Shown here: positions 1 to 6,405 of the stretch, in pieces
Position numbering within the stretch: the stretch's first letter is position 1
Layout: each line of letters opens with the position of its first letter
DNA from: JBBECF01 sp040881945
Lineage (GTDB): Bacteria; Pseudomonadota; Alphaproteobacteria; Dongiales; Dongiaceae
DNA: 9,993 nt
Direction: 5' to 3'
NCBI GenBank assembly: GCA_040881945.1
Contig: JBBECF010000214.1
Coordinates: 1 to 9,993 of the forward strand
Position numbers and translations under genes: made by a program
Notes under the pieces: model-generated
What the model was told of the DNA's origin: nothing
Databases searched by the model: none
Seen by the model: only the letters and a program-made list of their open reading frames with translations

Positions 1-66
1 CAGACGCCGCGCCAACCCTGCGTATCCCTCTCCCCCCGATTTCGGGGGGAGAGGGAAGGGTGAGGG
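1..66. repeat. Palindromic repeat, copy 1 (cut by window edge)
   Basis: These 66 bases match positions 1855-1920 with one difference (A at 56 against T at 1910). The copy contains a 13-bp perfect stem (26-38 with 43-55, loop ATTT) made of a C-rich arm and a G-rich arm. It ends in GGGTGAGGG (58-66), the same end as copy 2. Position 1 corresponds to the middle of an upstream hairpin in copy 2, so the left part of the element probably lies outside the window. No T-tract follows the stem on either strand, so it is not a classical terminator. C-rich palindromes of this general kind are common between genes in proteobacteria. Confidence 0.85.
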
Positions 67-144
67 CGCCCTCGAAATTCCGCTTTGCGCCGCGGCCTTG
101 ATCGGTCAACAGTTGGCAGTCATCAGCAAGGGGAGCCAAGCCCC

Positions 145-1797
145 ATGTCCGCACTTACCCAGTCGGCCGCCTGGCAGGCGTTGCAGGGCCATGCCAAGAC
201 CCTGGCGCGGGTCCAGATGCGCGAGATGTTCGCCCAGGAGCCGGGGCGGTTCGGCCGCTTCTCGCTCCGCCTCGGCGACCTGCTGCTCGACTATTCGAAG
301 AACCGCATCACGACGAAGACGCTGGCGCTGCTTCTGGACCTGGCGCGGGCGGCCGAGCTCGAGGGTTGGATCGAGCGCATGTTCCGCGGCGACCGGATCA
401 ATACGACCGAGGACCGCGCCGTCCTGCACGTCGCCTTGCGCAACCGGTCGAACCGGCCGATCCAGGTCGAGGGCGTCGATGTCATGCCGGCGGTCAACGC
501 CGTGCTGGCGCGGATGCGCGAATTCGCCCTAGGCGTGCGCGGCGGGAGCTGGACCGGTTTCGACGGCCGGCGCATCGGCGACGTGGTCGGCATCGGCATC
601 GGCGGGTCGAATTTGGGGCCGGAGATGGCGGTCGCGGCGCTGCGGCCCTATGCGACGCCGCATTGCCGCGTGCGCTTCGTGTCGAACGTGGACGGGGCGC
701 AGATCGCGACGACGCTGGCCGGGCTTGACCCGGCGACGACGCTGTTCGTCGTCGTTTCAAAGTCGTTCACGACATCCGAGACCCTGGCCAACGCGCGCGC
801 CGCCCGGGCGTGGTTCCTGGGCAAGGGCGGCGCGGCTGACGCCCTCGACAAGCATTTCGTGGCGGTCTCGGCGAGTGCCCAGGCGGTCGCCGATTTCCGC
901 CTGAATCCCGCGCGCCGGTTCGAGATGTGGGACTGGGTCGGCGGGCGCTTTTCGATGTGGTCGGCGGCCGGGCTGCCGATCGCGCTCGGCATCGGGTTCG
1001 ACCGCTTCGCCGAGATGCTCGACGGCGCCCACGCCATGGACGAGCATTTCCGGACCGCGCCGCTCAACGCCAACATGCCGGTGCTGCTCGGCCTACTCGG
1101 CGTCTGGTACACGAACTTCCTCGGCGCCGGGAGCCACGTTGTCGTGCCCTATGACCGGTCGCTCGGCCGGTTCCCCGCCTTCCTGCAGCAGGTCGAGATG
1201 GAGAGCAACGGCAAGCACGTGACGCGCGACGGCGCGGCGGTCGATTACGCCACCGTGCCGGTCGTCTGGGGCGCGCCGGGGACGGACAGCCAGCACGCCT
1301 TCTTCCAGGCGCTGCACCAGGGCACGGCCGTCGTGCCGGTCGACTTCCTGGCGCCGCTCGAAAGCCATTACACCGTGGACGGCCAGCACGCCATGCTGCT
1401 CGCCAACTGCCTGGCGCAGAGCGAGGCGCTGATGAACGGCAAGACCGCGGCCGAGGCGCGCGCCGAGCTGACGGCCGCCGGGCTCGACGGCGCCGCCGTG
1501 GAGCGGCAGGCGCCGCACCGCGTCTGCCCCGGCAACCGGCCGTCGAACACCCTGCTGTTTCGCCGGCTCGACCCGCGCACGCTCGGCGCGCTGATCGCGC
1601 TCTACGAGCACAAGGTATTCGTGCAAGGGACGATCTGGCGGATCAACGCCTTCGACCAGTGGGGGGTCGAGCTCGGCAAGAAGTTGGCCGGGCGCATCCT
1701 CGCGGAGCTAGGCGCGCAGGAGCCCGCCGCCGGCCACGACGCCTCGACCAACGGGCTGATCGACTATTGCCGGCAGGCGAGAAGGCCCGGCGGTTAG
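145..1797 (+). CDS. pgi: Glucose-6-phosphate isomerase
   Basis: The enzyme interconverts glucose 6-phosphate and fructose 6-phosphate in the cytoplasm, linking glycolysis/gluconeogenesis with the Entner-Doudoroff and pentose phosphate routes. The product is 550 aa, the usual length of the long bacterial Pgi type. Visible family motifs are the phosphate-binding GIGGSNLG (from about residue 151), the WVGGRFSMWS signature, MESNGK with the catalytic Glu at 353, GTDSQHAFFQ with the ring-opening His at 384, and FDQWGVELGK ending in active-site Lys 512. All key residues are present. The ATG at 145 was chosen because an AAGGGGAG ribosome site lies at 128-135; an in-frame TTG at 85 would add 20 unconserved residues. 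The gene stands alone between two repeat copies, with no partner on its strand. No convincing promoter was seen in the 78 bases between repeat and start. Confidence 0.97.
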   Translation: MSALTQSAAWQALQGHAKTLARVQMREMFAQEPGRFGRFSLRLGDLLLDYSKNRITTKTLALLLDLARAAELEGWIERMFRGDRINTTEDRAVLHVALRNRSNRPIQVEGVDVMPAVNAVLARMREFALGVRGGSWTGFDGRRIGDVVGIGIGGSNLGPEMAVAALRPYATPHCRVRFVSNVDGAQIATTLAGLDPATTLFVVVSKSFTTSETLANARAARAWFLGKGGAADALDKHFVAVSASAQAVADFRLNPARRFEMWDWVGGRFSMWSAAGLPIALGIGFDRFAEMLDGAHAMDEHFRTAPLNANMPVLLGLLGVWYTNFLGAGSHVVVPYDRSLGRFPAFLQQVEMESNGKHVTRDGAAVDYATVPVVWGAPGTDSQHAFFQALHQGTAVVPVDFLAPLESHYTVDGQHAMLLANCLAQSEALMNGKTAAEARAELTAAGLDGAAVERQAPHRVCPGNRPSNTLLFRRLDPRTLGALIALYEHKVFVQGTIWRINAFDQWGVELGKKLAGRILAELGAQEPAAGHDASTNGLIDYCRQARRPGG

Positions 1798-1825
1798 AGC
1801 GCCTTCTGGTCGAGTGGAACTACCC

Positions 1826-1921
1826 CCCCTCACCCAACTCCGGGTAAGGCGCGGCAGACGCCGCGCCAACCCTGCGTATCCCTCTCCCCCCGATTTCGGG
1901 GGGAGAGGGTAGGGTGAGGGG
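1826..1921. repeat. Palindromic MITE/REP-like element, copy 2 (complete)
   Basis: The element is bounded by a perfect 10-bp inverted repeat, CCCCTCACCC (1826-1835) and GGGTGAGGGG (1912-1921). Inside are two perfect hairpins: GGCGCGGC/GCCGCGCC with loop AGAC (1848-1867), and a 13-bp C-rich/G-rich stem with loop ATTT (1880-1909). Its right 66 bases repeat the window start almost exactly. It fills most of the 134-base gap between the converging pgi and GMC oxidoreductase genes, so the strong stem might hinder read-through from both sides, but no T-tract supports intrinsic termination. No transposase gene is present, so any movement would need one acting in trans. Confidence 0.8.
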
Positions 1922-1931
1922 CGGCGCGTCG

Positions 1932-3503
1932 TCAGATGTCCTTCTTGGCCATGCGCTCCGCGATGTGCTCGGCCTGACGGATCGCCAGGGTGACGATGGT
2001 CAGCGTCGGGTTCTCGGCGGCGCCGGTGGTGAACTGGCTGCCGTCGGAGATGAACAGGTTCTTCACGTCGTGCGTCTGGCCCCATTTATTGACCACGCCG
2101 TCGCTCGGCTTGGCGCTCATGCGGTTGGTGCCGAGATTGTGCGTCGAGGGATAGGGCGGCGTTTCGATGACGCGGGTCGCGCCGACCGCCTGATAGACGG
2201 CCGAGCCCTGCTTGAAGGCGTGGCTGCGCATGGCCAGGTCGTTGGCGTGGTCGTCGAAATGCACGTTCGGGACCGGCAGGCCGTACTGGTCCTTCTCGGT
2301 CGCGTGCAGGGTGATGCGGTTGCTCTCCTGCGCCATGTCCTCGCCGACCAGCCACATGCCGGCCATGTTCTCGTATCCGTCCATGGCCGAGGCGAAGTCG
2401 CGGCCCCAGGCGCCGGGATCGAGGAAGGCGGCCATGAACGGCAGACCGAGCGACAGGGTCTCCATCTCGTAGCCGCCGACGAAGCCGCGCGCCGGGTCGA
2501 AGCGGCCCTCGTCCTTGATGATCCCGGCCATGGTCGTGCCGCGGTACATGTTCACCGGTTTGTCGAAGATGGCGTAGACCGAGCCGGTCATGTGGCGCAT
2601 GTAGTTCTTGCCGACCTGGCCGGACGAGTTGGCCAGGCCGTCGGGGAACATGCTGGACGCGGAGTTCAGCAGCAGCCGCGGGCTTTCGATGGAGTTGCCG
2701 GCGACGCAGACGACGCGCGCCTTCTGCACCTGCTGCTTGCCGTCCTTGTCGGCGTAGAGCACGCCGGTCACCTTGCCCTTGTCGTCGTGCTGGATCTGCA
2801 GGGCCTGCGCGTTGGCCCGCACCTCGAGCTTGCCGGTGGCCTCGCCCTTGGGGATCTCGGTGTAGAGGGTGGACCACTTGGCGCCGGACTTGCAGCCCTG
2901 GAAGCAGAAGCCGATCTGCTGGCACGAGCCACGGCCGTCGCGCGGCGCTGAGTTGATGGCCATGTTGCCGGTATGGAAATCCTTGTAGCCCAGGCGCTTG
3001 GCGCCGGCCGCCATGACCTTGTAGTTGTTGTTGCCGGGCAGGCGCGGGATGTCGTGGGTGCCGGTCACCCCCATCTTGTCCTCGGCCTTGTCGTAATAGG
3101 GCTCGAGGTCCTTGAGGGTCAGCGGCCAGTCGAGCAGGTTGGCGCCGGGGACGTCGCCGTAGACGGTCCTGGTCTTGAATTCGTGCTCCTGGAGGCGCAG
3201 GGAAGCCCCCGCCCAGTGCACGGTCGAGCCGCCCACCGCCTTGACGATCCAGGCCGGCAGGCCGGCGAAGTCGCGGGCCACCCGCCAACCGCCCGAGGTC
3301 GTGCGCTTGTCCAGCCAGGAGATCTTGCCGAACATCGGCCATTCGTTGTTTTCGAAATCCTCGATCTCGTGGCGGCCGCCCGCCTCGAGAACCACCACGT
3401 CGACGCCCTTCTGCGCCAGCTCGTTGCCCAGGGTGCCGCCGCCGGCGCCGGAGCCGATGACGACGACGACCTTGTCGTCGTTCAGATCGTATTTCGCAGC
3501 CAT
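1932..3503 (-). CDS. GMC-family FAD-dependent oxidoreductase (catalytic subunit)
   Basis: A 523-aa flavoprotein of the glucose-methanol-choline family, expected to oxidise an alcohol, sugar or sugar acid and pass electrons to an acceptor other than oxygen; the substrate cannot be read from sequence. The N-terminal FAD-binding motif GSGAGGG is at residues 17-23, with the ribose-binding Glu at 40 (VLEAGG). GGSTVHWAG is at 91-99, the C-terminal domain carries HNLGTNRM with active-site His 455, and NPTLT gives partner Asn 498. Cys 194, 200 and 204 (C-x5-C-x3-C) lie where related FAD-glucose and fructose dehydrogenases carry a [3Fe-4S] cluster, so a cluster is possible. There is no signal peptide; as in those relatives, export could occur by travelling with the Tat-tagged small subunit encoded 14 bases upstream. 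The ATG is preceded by AGGGAGGA; an open frame reaching to 3728 only overlaps the upstream gene. Confidence 0.9.
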   Translation of the reverse strand: MAAKYDLNDDKVVVVIGSGAGGGTLGNELAQKGVDVVVLEAGGRHEIEDFENNEWPMFGKISWLDKRTTSGGWRVARDFAGLPAWIVKAVGGSTVHWAGASLRLQEHEFKTRTVYGDVPGANLLDWPLTLKDLEPYYDKAEDKMGVTGTHDIPRLPGNNNYKVMAAGAKRLGYKDFHTGNMAINSAPRDGRGSCQQIGFCFQGCKSGAKWSTLYTEIPKGEATGKLEVRANAQALQIQHDDKGKVTGVLYADKDGKQQVQKARVVCVAGNSIESPRLLLNSASSMFPDGLANSSGQVGKNYMRHMTGSVYAIFDKPVNMYRGTTMAGIIKDEGRFDPARGFVGGYEMETLSLGLPFMAAFLDPGAWGRDFASAMDGYENMAGMWLVGEDMAQESNRITLHATEKDQYGLPVPNVHFDDHANDLAMRSHAFKQGSAVYQAVGATRVIETPPYPSTHNLGTNRMSAKPSDGVVNKWGQTHDVKNLFISDGSQFTTGAAENPTLTIVTLAIRQAEHIAERMAKKDI

Positions 3504-3517
3504 CGCTCGGTCCTCCC

Positions 3518-4051
3518 TTACACGTCTTTCAGCCAGGCGAGATCGTCGAACCCGCGGTTGATATAGCCGCCGAACTCCCACGACGAGCCCTCGTAGCCGA
3601 AATGCCGCCAGACGTTCGGATCGTTGTAGATCCCGGTGACGACGGCGCCGCGCACGGCCTGGAAGAACGGCGTGCTCTCGATCCGCTTCAGGGCCTCGAG
3701 CTTGTAGCCGTCGCTGAGGTGGAGCCACTTGACGCCGCCCACGGCCTGGTCGAGGCCGGCCACGCCCTCGGTGAGGAGCTTGGCCGTGGCGGGGTCGCCG
3801 GCCGCCTTGCCGTCGAGGCCCTCGACGACCTTGGCGTAGTGAACGTCGCCGAGGCGGTCATGCGGATACATCTGGCGGCACAGCTGCACCAGGGTCTTGG
3901 CCGTGTGCTCGTCCAGCGCCTTCAGGCTCAGGGCCCAGGCGCCGTCGGCGTCGATCAGCACCGTGCCGGCGCCCACCGCCGCCACCGTGCCGGCGACGGC
4001 GACGCCGCTGCTGTGCAGGAACTGGCGGCGGTTCATGCCTGTCTGACTCAT
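3518..4051 (-). CDS. Gluconate 2-dehydrogenase subunit 3-like protein, Tat signal
   Basis: A 177-aa exported protein resembling the small (gamma) subunit of periplasmic flavin dehydrogenases. The N-terminus has a twin-arginine motif (RRQFL, Arg 8 and 9), then a long Ala/Gly/Val hydrophobic stretch and a likely cleavage site after Ala-Trp-Ala near residue 40. The C-terminal part has the family pattern YNDPNVWRHFGYEGSS. In known members this subunit binds the catalytic GMC subunit and carries both through the Tat pathway as a folded complex. The next gene is just such a GMC protein, 14 bases downstream, so a two-subunit complex is likely. An AAGGGAGGA ribosome site precedes the ATG at 4051; a second ATG at 4036 (Met 6) would still keep the twin arginines. 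Family assignment is good, while the substrate of the complex is unknown. Confidence 0.85.
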   Translation of the reverse strand: MSQTGMNRRQFLHSSGVAVAGTVAAVGAGTVLIDADGAWALSLKALDEHTAKTLVQLCRQMYPHDRLGDVHYAKVVEGLDGKAAGDPATAKLLTEGVAGLDQAVGGVKWLHLSDGYKLEALKRIESTPFFQAVRGAVVTGIYNDPNVWRHFGYEGSSWEFGGYINRGFDDLAWLKDV

Positions 4052-4073
4052 GGTCGCCTTTCCTCCCTTCTCG

Positions 4074-4469
4074 TTATCGATAGCGGCCGTGCCGCTGCAG
4101 CACCTCGATCTTGTAGCCGTCCGGGTCCTGGACGAAGAAGAACTTGGCCATCAGGCCGCCGTCGCGGCGGAACTCCTTGATCGGCTTGGGATCGAGGTCG
4201 AGGCCCGTGAACCGGGCATGCTCGGCCTCCAGGTTGTCGACGGCGAAGGCCACATGGCCGTAGCCGGAGCCGTGGCCATAGGGTTCCTTCTGCCCGTGGT
4301 TCCAGGTCAGCTCGATCTCGAAGTCGTTCTCCGGGTTGCGCAGATAGACGAGCGTGAAGTCGTCGAAGTCGAAGCGGTCGGCCGGATTCATCGCGAAGGC
4401 GTCGCCATAGAACTTCATGGCGGCGTCGAGATCCTTGACGCGGATCATCAGGTGGATCGGCTTGGCCAT
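4074..4469 (-). CDS. VOC-family protein, glyoxalase I-like
   Basis: A 131-aa protein of the vicinal oxygen chelate superfamily, closest in pattern to lactoylglutathione lyase (glyoxalase I), which turns the methylglyoxal-glutathione hemithioacetal into S-lactoylglutathione. The four metal ligands of glyoxalase I have counterparts here: His 6, Glu 53, His 72 and Glu 122, in the contexts IHLMIRV, DFEIELTWN, GYGHVAFAV and DGYKIEV. Two beta-alpha-beta-beta-beta modules fit the length. The gene lies 22 bases upstream of the small dehydrogenase subunit and is probably co-transcribed with it, so it may act on a reactive or isomerisable product of that dehydrogenase. This link is inference. The ribosome site is weak. 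It may be true GloA or a related isomerase/dioxygenase-like VOC enzyme. Confidence 0.82.
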   Translation of the reverse strand: MAKPIHLMIRVKDLDAAMKFYGDAFAMNPADRFDFDDFTLVYLRNPENDFEIELTWNHGQKEPYGHGSGYGHVAFAVDNLEAEHARFTGLDLDPKPIKEFRRDGGLMAKFFFVQDPDGYKIEVLQRHGRYR

Positions 4470-4540
4470 CGTCGTTCCGATCGGTCCCCGGACTCGAACG
4501 ACTGTAGAAGGCCGCCGGGCCCGGTGGTGGTAGCCGTTTA

Positions 4541-4870
4541 CTACGCCGGCGCGGCGACGCGCGAGCTCGCGTCCCGCCCCGCCATCTCCGGCAGGTCTGC
4601 GCGGGGCAACGGGGCGCCGCTCATATGAACGGCGCAGGTCACCCGCAGGAGCGAGGCGAAATTGCCGACGGCGTCGCGTCGTTCCAACACCTCGTCATAG
4701 AGGGTGCTGATGAAACGCGGCGTGGTCATCTTCTCGCGCGCGGCAATCTCGTCGAGAATCGACCAGAACAGCGCCTCCAGGCGAATGCTCGTGCAGTATC
4801 CGTTGAGACGGACCGAGCGCGTTACGGCCTTGTACAGATCCGGATCCTGTCCGGAGAAAATCCGGCACAT
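4541..4870 (-). CDS. Ribbon-helix-helix (RHH_4-type) domain protein
   Basis: A 109-aa protein whose residues 1-83 follow the RHH_4 family pattern common in alphaproteobacteria: MCRIFSGQDP at the start, then a putative beta strand and two helices (SVRLNGYCTSIRLEALFWSIL..., about 19-61) and NFASLLRVTC. RHH folds normally bind DNA as dimers, so a small transcriptional regulator is likely, but no target is known. The last 25 residues are Pro/Ala/Arg-rich and unconserved in look. The start is set by the strong AGAGGAG site just before ATG 4870; an in-frame GTG at 4933 would add 21 low-complexity, charged residues and has no good ribosome site. It lies 71 bases upstream of the VOC gene on the same strand and might regulate or lead that operon. 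Confidence 0.8.
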   Translation of the reverse strand: MCRIFSGQDPDLYKAVTRSVRLNGYCTSIRLEALFWSILDEIAAREKMTTPRFISTLYDEVLERRDAVGNFASLLRVTCAVHMSGAPLPRADLPEMAGRDASSRVAAPA

Positions 4871-4963
4871 CCCGACGTCTCCTCTCCGCGAAGTTTCTTC
4901 TTTTTCATTGTTGTGCGGACGGCCGGCTGTCACGCCCGCCGCCGCCTCTTGCCGATCGTCGAG

Positions 4964-4991
4964 AGTGTAGAACGATTTTCCCGGCGATCAA
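4964..4991 (-). promoter_or_regulatory. Candidate sigma-70 promoter for the RHH gene
   Basis: On the minus strand, TTGATC (4986-4991) and TACACT (4964-4969) are separated by 16 bases, each matching 4 of 6 consensus positions. It sits in an AT-richer stretch of the 130-base gap after the higA stop and about 95 bases before the RHH start. The match is modest and found by eye. Confidence 0.3.
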
Positions 4992-5000
4992 GCCGATCGG

Positions 5001-5372
5001 TCAAGCGGCCCGCTCCTCCCGCATCTTGATCAGCGACTCGGCGGGGATGCCGAGCCCGCTGTGGAGCCGCCACACCATCTTGAGCGTCAACGGGCGCTTG
5101 CGGGCGAGGACCTCGTAGACCCGACTTCGGCTGCCGATAAAGGGCACCAGGTCGCGGGGCTCGAGACCGTTCTGCTCCATGTGGTACTTGATGGCCTCGA
5201 CCGGATCCGGCAGGTCCAATGCATAGCGTCTGGCCTCCCACGCTTCGACGAGAGTGACCAGCACGTCCAGGCGGTCGCCCCCGGGCGTGTTACGCCGGGC
5301 GCCCATCAACCCCTCGATGTCCTTCAGGGCCCGGCGGTAATCCCGATGAGTCTTGATCGGCGTGATCTCCAT
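5001..5372 (-). CDS. higA: HigA-family antitoxin, XRE-type HTH
   Basis: A 123-aa protein of the HigA (COG5499) type. The N-terminal part (HRDYRRALKDIEGLM, residues 9-23) is typical of the family. The helix-turn-helix part spans about 70-115 (GLEPRDLVPFIGSRSRVYEVL then RPLTLKMVWRLHSGLGIP). In working loci the antitoxin binds the HigB mRNA interferase and represses its own operon through the HTH. The ATG is 12 bases after the end of the toxin gene, with AAGGCAAGAG as ribosome site. The toxin gene in front is frameshifted, so this protein may now act only as a repressor, or protect against related toxins elsewhere. The gene itself is full length with no damage seen. Confidence 0.9.
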   Translation of the reverse strand: MEITPIKTHRDYRRALKDIEGLMGARRNTPGGDRLDVLVTLVEAWEARRYALDLPDPVEAIKYHMEQNGLEPRDLVPFIGSRSRVYEVLARKRPLTLKMVWRLHSGLGIPAESLIKMREERAA

Positions 5373-5384
5373 GGCTCTTGCCTT

Positions 5385-5688
5385 TTATACCGTCTGCGCG
5401 TCGATCGCGTCGTATTGCCGGTGCGTGCCGATGAAACGAACATACACCACTCGATAGGGATAGTTGACCCAAACGACGATGCGATACCGGTTGCCTCCGA
5501 TGTTGAAGACCACGCGTCCGTCCTTGAGGGATGCTGGCGCTGCCAATGTCACGCTTGACGTCGGCGGGCGTTCCCCAGTCGGCCGCTCGCACTTGCCGAT
5601 ACCATGCCATGAGCGGCTCTCGCGCCTCGGCATGAGCGGGCCTGCTTTTCAGAAATGCCTTGAGCGCGCCGAGTGCGATGATCCTCAC
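5385..5688 (-). pseudogene. higB: HigB-family mRNA interferase toxin, frameshifted
   Basis: Two overlapping frames together make one HigB. The first, from GTG 5688, reads MRIIALGALKAF...REPLMAWY...DWGTPADVKRDIGSASI. The second continues LKDGRVVFNIGGNRY...YPYRVVYVRFIGTH...YDAIDAQTV to a stop at 5385. The break is in a run of three Gs on the plus strand (5528-5530): removing one joins ASI directly to LKDGR, the normal family sequence, and gives 100 aa, the usual HigB length. Active HigB is a ribosome-associated RNase. As read, the first frame runs on in unrelated sequence and overlaps higA. The lesion is a true single-base insertion, a sequencing error in a short homopolymer, or (less likely) recoding. 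No other damage is visible, so the event looks recent. Confidence 0.88.
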
Positions 5689-5699
5689 CGCAGGAGCCT

Positions 5700-5705
5700 A
5701 TCATA
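5700..5705 (-). promoter_or_regulatory. Possible -10 box of the higBA promoter
   Basis: TATGAT on the minus strand (5 of 6 consensus) directly abuts the palindrome. Seventeen bases upstream there is only a weak -35 match (GAGGTT). Transcription would begin about 5 bases before the GTG, giving an almost leaderless toxin message; no good ribosome site precedes the GTG, which fits. Confidence 0.35.
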
Positions 5706-5720
5706 GTCCCAAATTGGGAC
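5706..5720. promoter_or_regulatory. Palindrome, probable HigA operator
   Basis: GTCCCAAATTGGGAC is a perfect inverted repeat (7-base arms around a central A) located 18 bases upstream of the higB start, next to a TATGAT box. XRE-type antitoxins such as HigA usually bind a palindrome overlapping their own promoter. The position and symmetry fit autorepression; binding is inferred. Confidence 0.6.
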
Positions 5721-5773
5721 CAAACCTCTTGTTGCGTCTTCGATCTGCGGACGGGCGCCCCGCCGCCGCCGGA

Positions 5774-6151
5774 TTAATGCAGGGTGTCGAGATAGGCGAT
5801 GACGCGGGCGCGGACGGCCGGGTCCTTCTGCTTGTAGAGCATGATGGCGCCGGGAATGACCGCATGCGGGTCCTCGAGCCAGCGGTCCAGGGTCGCCCGG
5901 TCCCAGACGATCCCGTCGCTCCCCTTCAGGAACGCCGCGGAGTAGGCGAAGCCCTGCTTGGTCCCGGCGGCGCGGCCGACGACCCCGAACAGGTTGGGCC
6001 CCTGGCGGCCGGCGGCGCCCTTCTCCGAGCTATGGCAGGTGCCGCAAGCCTTGCCGAACAACGTCTTGCCCTCCAGGTCCTCGGCCGCGGACAGCGGCGC
6101 GGCAAGCGCCAGGCCGAGCAGCACCGACAATCCCAAGACCGCGCCGCGCAT
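5774..6151 (-). CDS. Periplasmic mono-haem cytochrome c (class I)
   Basis: A 125-aa cytochrome c with a Sec signal peptide (residues 1 to about 22, ending LSA), one haem-binding CGTCH motif at 36-40, and the probable sixth ligand Met 104 in IPGAIMLYK. The GRQGPNLFGVVGR segment (48-60) and the remaining spacing match class I cytochromes of the c2/c550 kind. It would carry electrons in the periplasm toward a terminal oxidase. The ribosome site GGGAGG precedes the ATG. It is on the same strand as, and about 1.7 kb upstream of, the dehydrogenase operon, separated by higBA and the RHH gene. Serving as that dehydrogenase's acceptor is plausible but unproven. Confidence 0.9.
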   Translation of the reverse strand: MRGAVLGLSVLLGLALAAPLSAAEDLEGKTLFGKACGTCHSSEKGAAGRQGPNLFGVVGRAAGTKQGFAYSAAFLKGSDGIVWDRATLDRWLEDPHAVIPGAIMLYKQKDPAVRARVIAYLDTLH

Positions 6152-6167
6152 GACGACCTCCCGCCCT

Positions 6168-6287
6168 TAGTGTCCCGTCCCCGAAATTCCTTTAGGAAAT
6201 TTCGGGGTGAACGGGCCACTAACTATTTGAATCTAGTGGCCTGCTTATCCCAGAAATTCGGAAACGAATTTCTGGGACAGGACACTA
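6168..6287. repeat. REPIN/MITE-like double palindromic element
   Basis: Two 54-base units in inverted orientation, 6168-6221 and 6234-6287, are separated by 12 bases. By eye 42 of 54 positions are identical when one is reverse-complemented. Each unit starts TAGTGTCC and ends GGCCACTA (read outward to inward), and the whole element has perfect 8-base terminal inverted repeats TAGTGTCC/GGACACTA. Each unit holds a hairpin: 6179-6207 (12 bp, one bulged A, loop TTTA) and 6248-6277 (13 bp perfect, loop GAAA). Several differences between the units are compensatory, e.g. C-G against G-C next to the loop. The TA at each end would also fit insertion at a TA dinucleotide. It carries no gene. Confidence 0.8.
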
Positions 6288-6405
6288 GGGCGACGCAGTC
6301 TAACCGCGCCCCGGCGCCCGGCGGTGGTAACCGGTTGCGACTCTCATTCCCGCACCCGCCGGCGTTTATGTATCCTGTCGCCGGACGGCAGGGGAGCCGC
6401 GGGCC

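Noticed and set aside
85..144. TTG-initiated N-terminal extension of pgi
   Set aside because: The added residues do not look like Pgi, and the ATG at 145 has a good ribosome site.
1880..1909. Intrinsic terminator between pgi and the GMC gene
   Set aside because: The stem is strong but no T-tract follows on either strand, and the same sequence recurs at 26-55 upstream of pgi, so it is better explained as part of a repeat.
1914..2951. Plus-strand open frame of 345 codons opposite the GMC gene
   Set aside because: Antisense shadow rich in His/Val/Gly/Ala. It begins inside the repeat and has no ribosome site or domain.
2086..3342. Minus-strand open frame of 418 codons within the GMC gene
   Set aside because: Shifted frame of the GMC gene; low-complexity Arg/Gly/Ala product without motifs.
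4512..4521. CCGGGCCCGG palindrome downstream of the RHH gene
   Set aside because: Short, has no loop, and is expected by chance in DNA of this GC content.
4871..4933. GTG-initiated 21-residue extension of the RHH protein
   Set aside because: The extension contains the real gene's AGAGGAG ribosome site and is charged low-complexity sequence; family members start at MC-x-I/L-F.
6288..6405. Promoter for the AtuA-otnI-denD operon (TTGCGA near 6334, TATGTA near 6366)
   Set aside because: The spacing between the boxes is about 26 bases, too long for sigma-70; no better pair was found by eye.
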